36,252 nt of DNA, from the NCBI GenBank assembly GCA_947258415.1, contig CAMYIF010000006.1:1-36252 (forward strand), read 5' to 3'. The position numbers and the translations under genes are program-made. Below the pieces are notes generated by a model, which was not told the origin of the DNA, searched no databases, and worked only from the letters and a program-made list of their open reading frames with translations. Origin of the DNA: an uncultured Pseudomonadales bacterium. GTDB lineage: Bacteria > Pseudomonadota > Gammaproteobacteria > Pseudomonadales > IMCC2047. This document shows, piece by piece, positions 32,680 through 36,252 of the stretch (positions are counted from its first letter, which is position 1; the number at the start of each line of letters is the position of its first letter).

Positions 32680-33989
32680 TGAAAGTGCAGTTCTTATTTT
32701 CTTTTCAATCGATCCGTCACGCATTATTTTCCGGCATTATCTTGCTGACGGCGTTTCAGGCTGAAGCCGCGCTAACACCACTCGACCGAATCGCGGTGGT
32801 CATTAACGATGACGTCATTATGCAAAGCCAGGTACAACAGCGTATCGAATCGGTGCTTGTCAATATCAAGCGGCAGAATGCCAAACCCCCGCCAATTGAG
32901 AAATTACGCGAGCAGGTCGTTGAGCAACTCATCCTTGAAAATATTCAAATGCAAATCGCCGAACGTGCCGGCGTCAGGATCGATGACAACACGCTAAACA
33001 GCACCATGGAGCGTATCGCTGAGAAAAATGGCCTGACGCTTTCCGAATTTCACGACGCCCTGGCTAAAGATGGTTCTTCCTACCAGGAGGCCCGAGAACA
33101 GGTTCGCCGCCAGATGATAACAACCCGGGTACGCGAGGGTAGCGTAGGTCGGCGCATCAATGTAACCAACCAGGAAATATTGAATTACCTCGAATCGGAA
33201 TCGGGCCAAGAGGAGCTGCAAGCGGCCTATCATATCGCCCATATCCTGGTTAAAGTGCCACCCGGTGCAGCATCCGGGAAAGTCCTCGAATTTGAAAACA
33301 AGGCGAAGCAGCTCTACCAGCAACTCCGTCAGGGGGCCGATTTTGCCAATTACGCGACCGCCCACTCCGATGGCCCCAACGCCAGCAAGGGTGGCGACAT
33401 GGGTTGGCGCAAGGAAAACCAGTTGCCTTCACTGTTTGCCGAGGTTGCCCCGGGGCTGCAAACCGGTGAGGTCTCCGAACCCATCAGGAGTTCCAATGGT
33501 TTTCATATTATAAAAATGCTCAACCGACGTGGTGGTGAAAATATCCTGATGGCACAGACCCGGGTGCGCCATATTCTTATCAAACCCAGCGCTATCCGGG
33601 ATGAAGCACAATCACAGGCTTTTGCCGAGGAGTTACGGGCACGCATCATTGCAGGTGAAGAATTCTTCGCACTTGCGCAGGCACACAGCGATGATACCGG
33701 TTCTATCAATAGCGGCGGCGACCTGGGTTGGGCCAACCCGAATGACCTGGTACCCACATTCCGGGAAGTCATGGAAGCCTCGACGGTAAATGTCATCAGC
33801 GAACCGTTTCGTACCCGCTTTGGCTGGCATATTCTTGAGGTGCTGGAAAGACGCAAGGAAGACGTCAGCGAAGAAATCCGGCGTAAAAAAGCCCGGGAAG
33901 CGATTTATCAACGCAAATACGACGAAGAATTGCAACTCTGGCTTCGTGAGCAACGTGAAAATGCCTATGTGGATATCAAGCTCTTTTAG
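32679..33989 (+). CDS. surA: Periplasmic chaperone/peptidyl-prolyl isomerase SurA
   Basis: [25 protein letters not shown] and two parvulin domains ([13 protein letters not shown]..., [12 protein letters not shown]...[20 protein letters not shown]). Confidence 0.96.
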   Translation: MKVQFLFSFQSIRHALFSGIILLTAFQAEAALTPLDRIAVVINDDVIMQSQVQQRIESVLVNIKRQNAKPPPIEKLREQVVEQLILENIQMQIAERAGVRIDDNTLNSTMERIAEKNGLTLSEFHDALAKDGSSYQEAREQVRRQMITTRVREGSVGRRINVTNQEILNYLESESGQEELQAAYHIAHILVKVPPGAASGKVLEFENKAKQLYQQLRQGADFANYATAHSDGPNASKGGDMGWRKENQLPSLFAEVAPGLQTGEVSEPIRSSNGFHIIKMLNRRGGENILMAQTRVRHILIKPSAIRDEAQSQAFAEELRARIIAGEEFFALAQAHSDDTGSINSGGDLGWANPNDLVPTFREVMEASTVNVISEPFRTRFGWHILEVLERRKEDVSEEIRRKKAREAIYQRKYDEELQLWLREQRENAYVDIKLF

Positions 33990-34036
33990 CCATAGTTCCG
34001 CGCCCATTCCAGAGCAATCACAACAAGACCCGGAAT

Positions 34037-35044
34037 ATGAGTAATTACCCGACACTGGCCCTGACCCCCGGAGAACCCGCCGGCATCGGCCCGGACCTGG
34101 TCGTCCAGATTGCCCAGAAGCAGCACAATGCCAGGCTGATTGCAGTTGCCGACCCGGACATGCTGGAACAGCGCGCCGAACGATTAAACCTGCCCTTGAC
34201 GCTGCGCGAATGCCGGCACGAACAGGCTAACCCTGTATTGCCAGCGGGCGAACTTTACATTTCCCCGATCAAACTCGATGCGCCCTGCACCCCCGGTGTG
34301 CTGAATTCAGCGAACGCCGAATACGTGCTCAGAACCCTTTCGGCTGCTGCCCAGGGTTGCCTCGACGGATGTTACGATGCCATGGTAACCGCGCCTGTTC
34401 ACAAGGGCATTATTAACGACGCCGGCATTTCCTTCAGTGGTCACACCGAATTTTTGGCCCATTACACCGATACCAAACAGGTTGTCATGATGCTGGCGGC
34501 AAAAGATCTGCGTGTTGCGCTGGTCACTACTCATTTACCGCTCGCGAAAGTCGCTGCCACGATCACCCCGGAATTGCTGACCCGCGTGCTGCGAATCCTG
34601 CACCAGGATATGGTAAACAAATTTGATATTCGACACCCCAGGATTCTGGTCTGCGGACTCAACCCGCACGCCGGCGAAGGCGGCCACCTGGGTCGGGAAG
34701 AAATCGATATCATTGAGCCGGTTATCGAAAAGTTGAAACTGGAAGGCATGCAATTAACCGGGCCGTTACCGGCCGATACATTGTTCACCCCCAAGTACCT
34801 TGATCAGGCAGACGCCGTACTGGCCATGTACCACGACCAGGGCTTGCCTGTGCTTAAATATACCGGCTTTGGCAATGCGGTTAATATCACCCTCGGCTTG
34901 CCCATTATCCGCACATCCGTGGACCACGGTACCGCGCTCGACCTGGCCGGAACCAGAACGGCCGATACTGGCAGCCTGTTGGTAGCCATCGATAATGCCA
35001 CCGCTATGGCGCAGAAATCGAAGCAAAAGCAGCCATTCCAGTAA
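34037..35044 (+). CDS. pdxA: 4-hydroxythreonine-4-phosphate dehydrogenase
   Basis: [107 protein letters not shown]. Confidence 0.97.
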   Translation: MSNYPTLALTPGEPAGIGPDLVVQIAQKQHNARLIAVADPDMLEQRAERLNLPLTLRECRHEQANPVLPAGELYISPIKLDAPCTPGVLNSANAEYVLRTLSAAAQGCLDGCYDAMVTAPVHKGIINDAGISFSGHTEFLAHYTDTKQVVMMLAAKDLRVALVTTHLPLAKVAATITPELLTRVLRILHQDMVNKFDIRHPRILVCGLNPHAGEGGHLGREEIDIIEPVIEKLKLEGMQLTGPLPADTLFTPKYLDQADAVLAMYHDQGLPVLKYTGFGNAVNITLGLPIIRTSVDHGTALDLAGTRTADTGSLLVAIDNATAMAQKSKQKQPFQ

Positions 35045-35321
35045 AAATTTCTGGCGTACAGTAACGGTGAAAAAGATTGGCCAGGACCCTTCATGATTTA
35101 GAACTTCGACCTTATTTAGTGGATTAAATACCTGTGTAAAATGATCGATGCCATTTTTACCGACAGTTAATAGACATTGAACATAATGTCGCCCAATCAT
35201 CTGTAAATTTAAAATGGATAATGCAACAGATTAATTTTCTGGTATAAGCACGCTTCTGAACTTGAATATAATATCTCTGCGATAAAATTGACGATTATGT
35301 ATAACCGAAAACCTGAACACT

Positions 35322-35900
35322 ATGTCTAAAATTAAACAGGGAATTTTATTTCCATTGATCTCCCTGCTTGCCGGATCAAACCTGATCTGTGCTGCAGAGC
35401 ATGAACACGAAAAGCATGAGGCACACGTCCACGGTGAGGCACAACTGCTGGTTGCACTGGAGGACAATACCCTCGAAATCGAGTTTCTCAGTCCCGCGAT
35501 GAATATCCTGGGATTCGAGCATCAACCAGCCAATGAGGCCCAATCCCATGCAATCGAATCAGCGCTTGAGACTCTGAAGCAACCCGGCCTGTTATTTAGC
35601 ATCCCATCCGCCGCCAAATGTGCCTCGGTGTCGGTCGAGGTGGAGTCTCCACTTGCCGAGCATGGCAAGCACGATCATAAGGCCCCCAAAGTGACTGGCC
35701 ACGATCACGAAGAGAAGACTCATAGTGACTTCACGGGGCACTACAGTTTCCATTGCGCGGAAATGTCCAGGTTGAACCGTATTGATATCGATATCTTCAA
35801 ACGGTTTCCAGGCACAGAGGTCATTGAGGTACAGAGCATTTCAGAACAGGGCCAGCAGAAAGTCGAGTTGACCCCGAACTATAAATCCCTGGAACTCTAG
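35322..35900 (+). CDS. DUF2796/ZrgA-family periplasmic zinc-associated protein
   Basis: Signal peptide, then His-rich AEHEHEKHEAHVHGEAQLLVALEDNTLEIEFLSPAMNILGFEHQP and HGKHDHKAPKVTGHDHEEKTHSDFTGHYSFHC. Confidence 0.8.
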   Translation: MSKIKQGILFPLISLLAGSNLICAAEHEHEKHEAHVHGEAQLLVALEDNTLEIEFLSPAMNILGFEHQPANEAQSHAIESALETLKQPGLLFSIPSAAKCASVSVEVESPLAEHGKHDHKAPKVTGHDHEEKTHSDFTGHYSFHCAEMSRLNRIDIDIFKRFPGTEVIEVQSISEQGQQKVELTPNYKSLEL

Positions 35901-35908
35901 GTAATTTC

Positions 35909-36252
35909 ATGTCAAAAACACTGGCGATAAAAGTCAGGGACCTTCGCTTCGAATGGCGCAGAGGTCTTCCGGAGGTGTTACATATCTCCAAACTCGACGT
36001 GATACGCGGTGAACGCATCTTTATTCGGGGCGCCAGTGGCAGTGGCAAGAGCACCCTGCTGTCACTGCTGGCCGGCGTCAATCTGCCGACCCGGGGCGAA
36101 GTAGAGATCCTGGGAGAGGTGATCAACCAGCTCCCGAGTTCCAGGCGGGATCATTTTCGCTCTGACCACATCGGCTTTATCTTCCAACTATTCAACCTCA
36201 TTCCCTATCTATCCGTACTGGAGAACGTCACCCTGCCATGCCGTTTCTCCCG
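35909..36252 (+). CDS. ABC transporter ATP-binding protein (LolD/MacB-like), 3' end cut by window edge
   Basis: MSKTLAIKVRDLRFEWRRGLPEVLHISKLDVIRGERIFIRGASGSGKSTLLSLLAGVNLPTRGEVEILGEVINQLPSSRRDHFRSDHIGFIFQLFNLIPYLSVLENVTLPC; Walker A GASGSGKST. Confidence 0.88.
   Translation, partial: MSKTLAIKVRDLRFEWRRGLPEVLHISKLDVIRGERIFIRGASGSGKSTLLSLLAGVNLPTRGEVEILGEVINQLPSSRRDHFRSDHIGFIFQLFNLIPYLSVLENVTLPCRFS

Noticed and set aside
35240-35300. Possible Zur-like palindrome around GAATATAATATC upstream of the DUF2796 gene
   Set aside because: Symmetry is too weak and I could not match it confidently to a Zur consensus; left as a search suggestion only.

Overview
The window has two parts. Bases 1 to about 2.1 kb are very GC-rich and carry the 3' part of a polysaccharide flippase, convergent with a glycosyltransferase that is broken by an apparent 1-nt frameshift. 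The remainder (about 2.15-36.25 kb) has moderate GC and looks like a gammaproteobacterial chromosome. It carries an ATP-grasp ligase, a cysteine synthase/Cds1-like PLP enzyme, an LPS-kinase-like protein, a spermidine-synthase-like protein, an LplT/PlsC/AMP-ligase fusion, an S4 protein, a phosphoribosyltransferase, ald, argS, an FMN glutamate-synthase-family protein, a tandem thioredoxin-fold protein, trpC-trpD-trpG-trpE-rpe, phbB, djlA-murU-amgK, a TRIC-family channel, an aromatic aminotransferase, lptD-surA-pdxA, and a zinc-related DUF2796 gene followed by an ABC ATPase cut by the window end. I found no CRISPR array, tRNA, rRNA or obvious IS element. The observations most worth checking are: (1) the sharp compositional junction near 2.1 kb; (2) a 1053-aa Aas-like fusion with an intact acyltransferase but a degenerate and C-terminally truncated adenylation domain; (3) an amgK reading frame with no usable start codon that includes the conserved N-lobe; (4) an in-frame insertion in murU centred on a GTTACCGGTAAC palindrome and flanked by near-direct repeats; (5) an uncharacterised group of envelope/sulfur-type enzymes at 2.2-10 kb. 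I saw no clear-cut new defence or mobile system.
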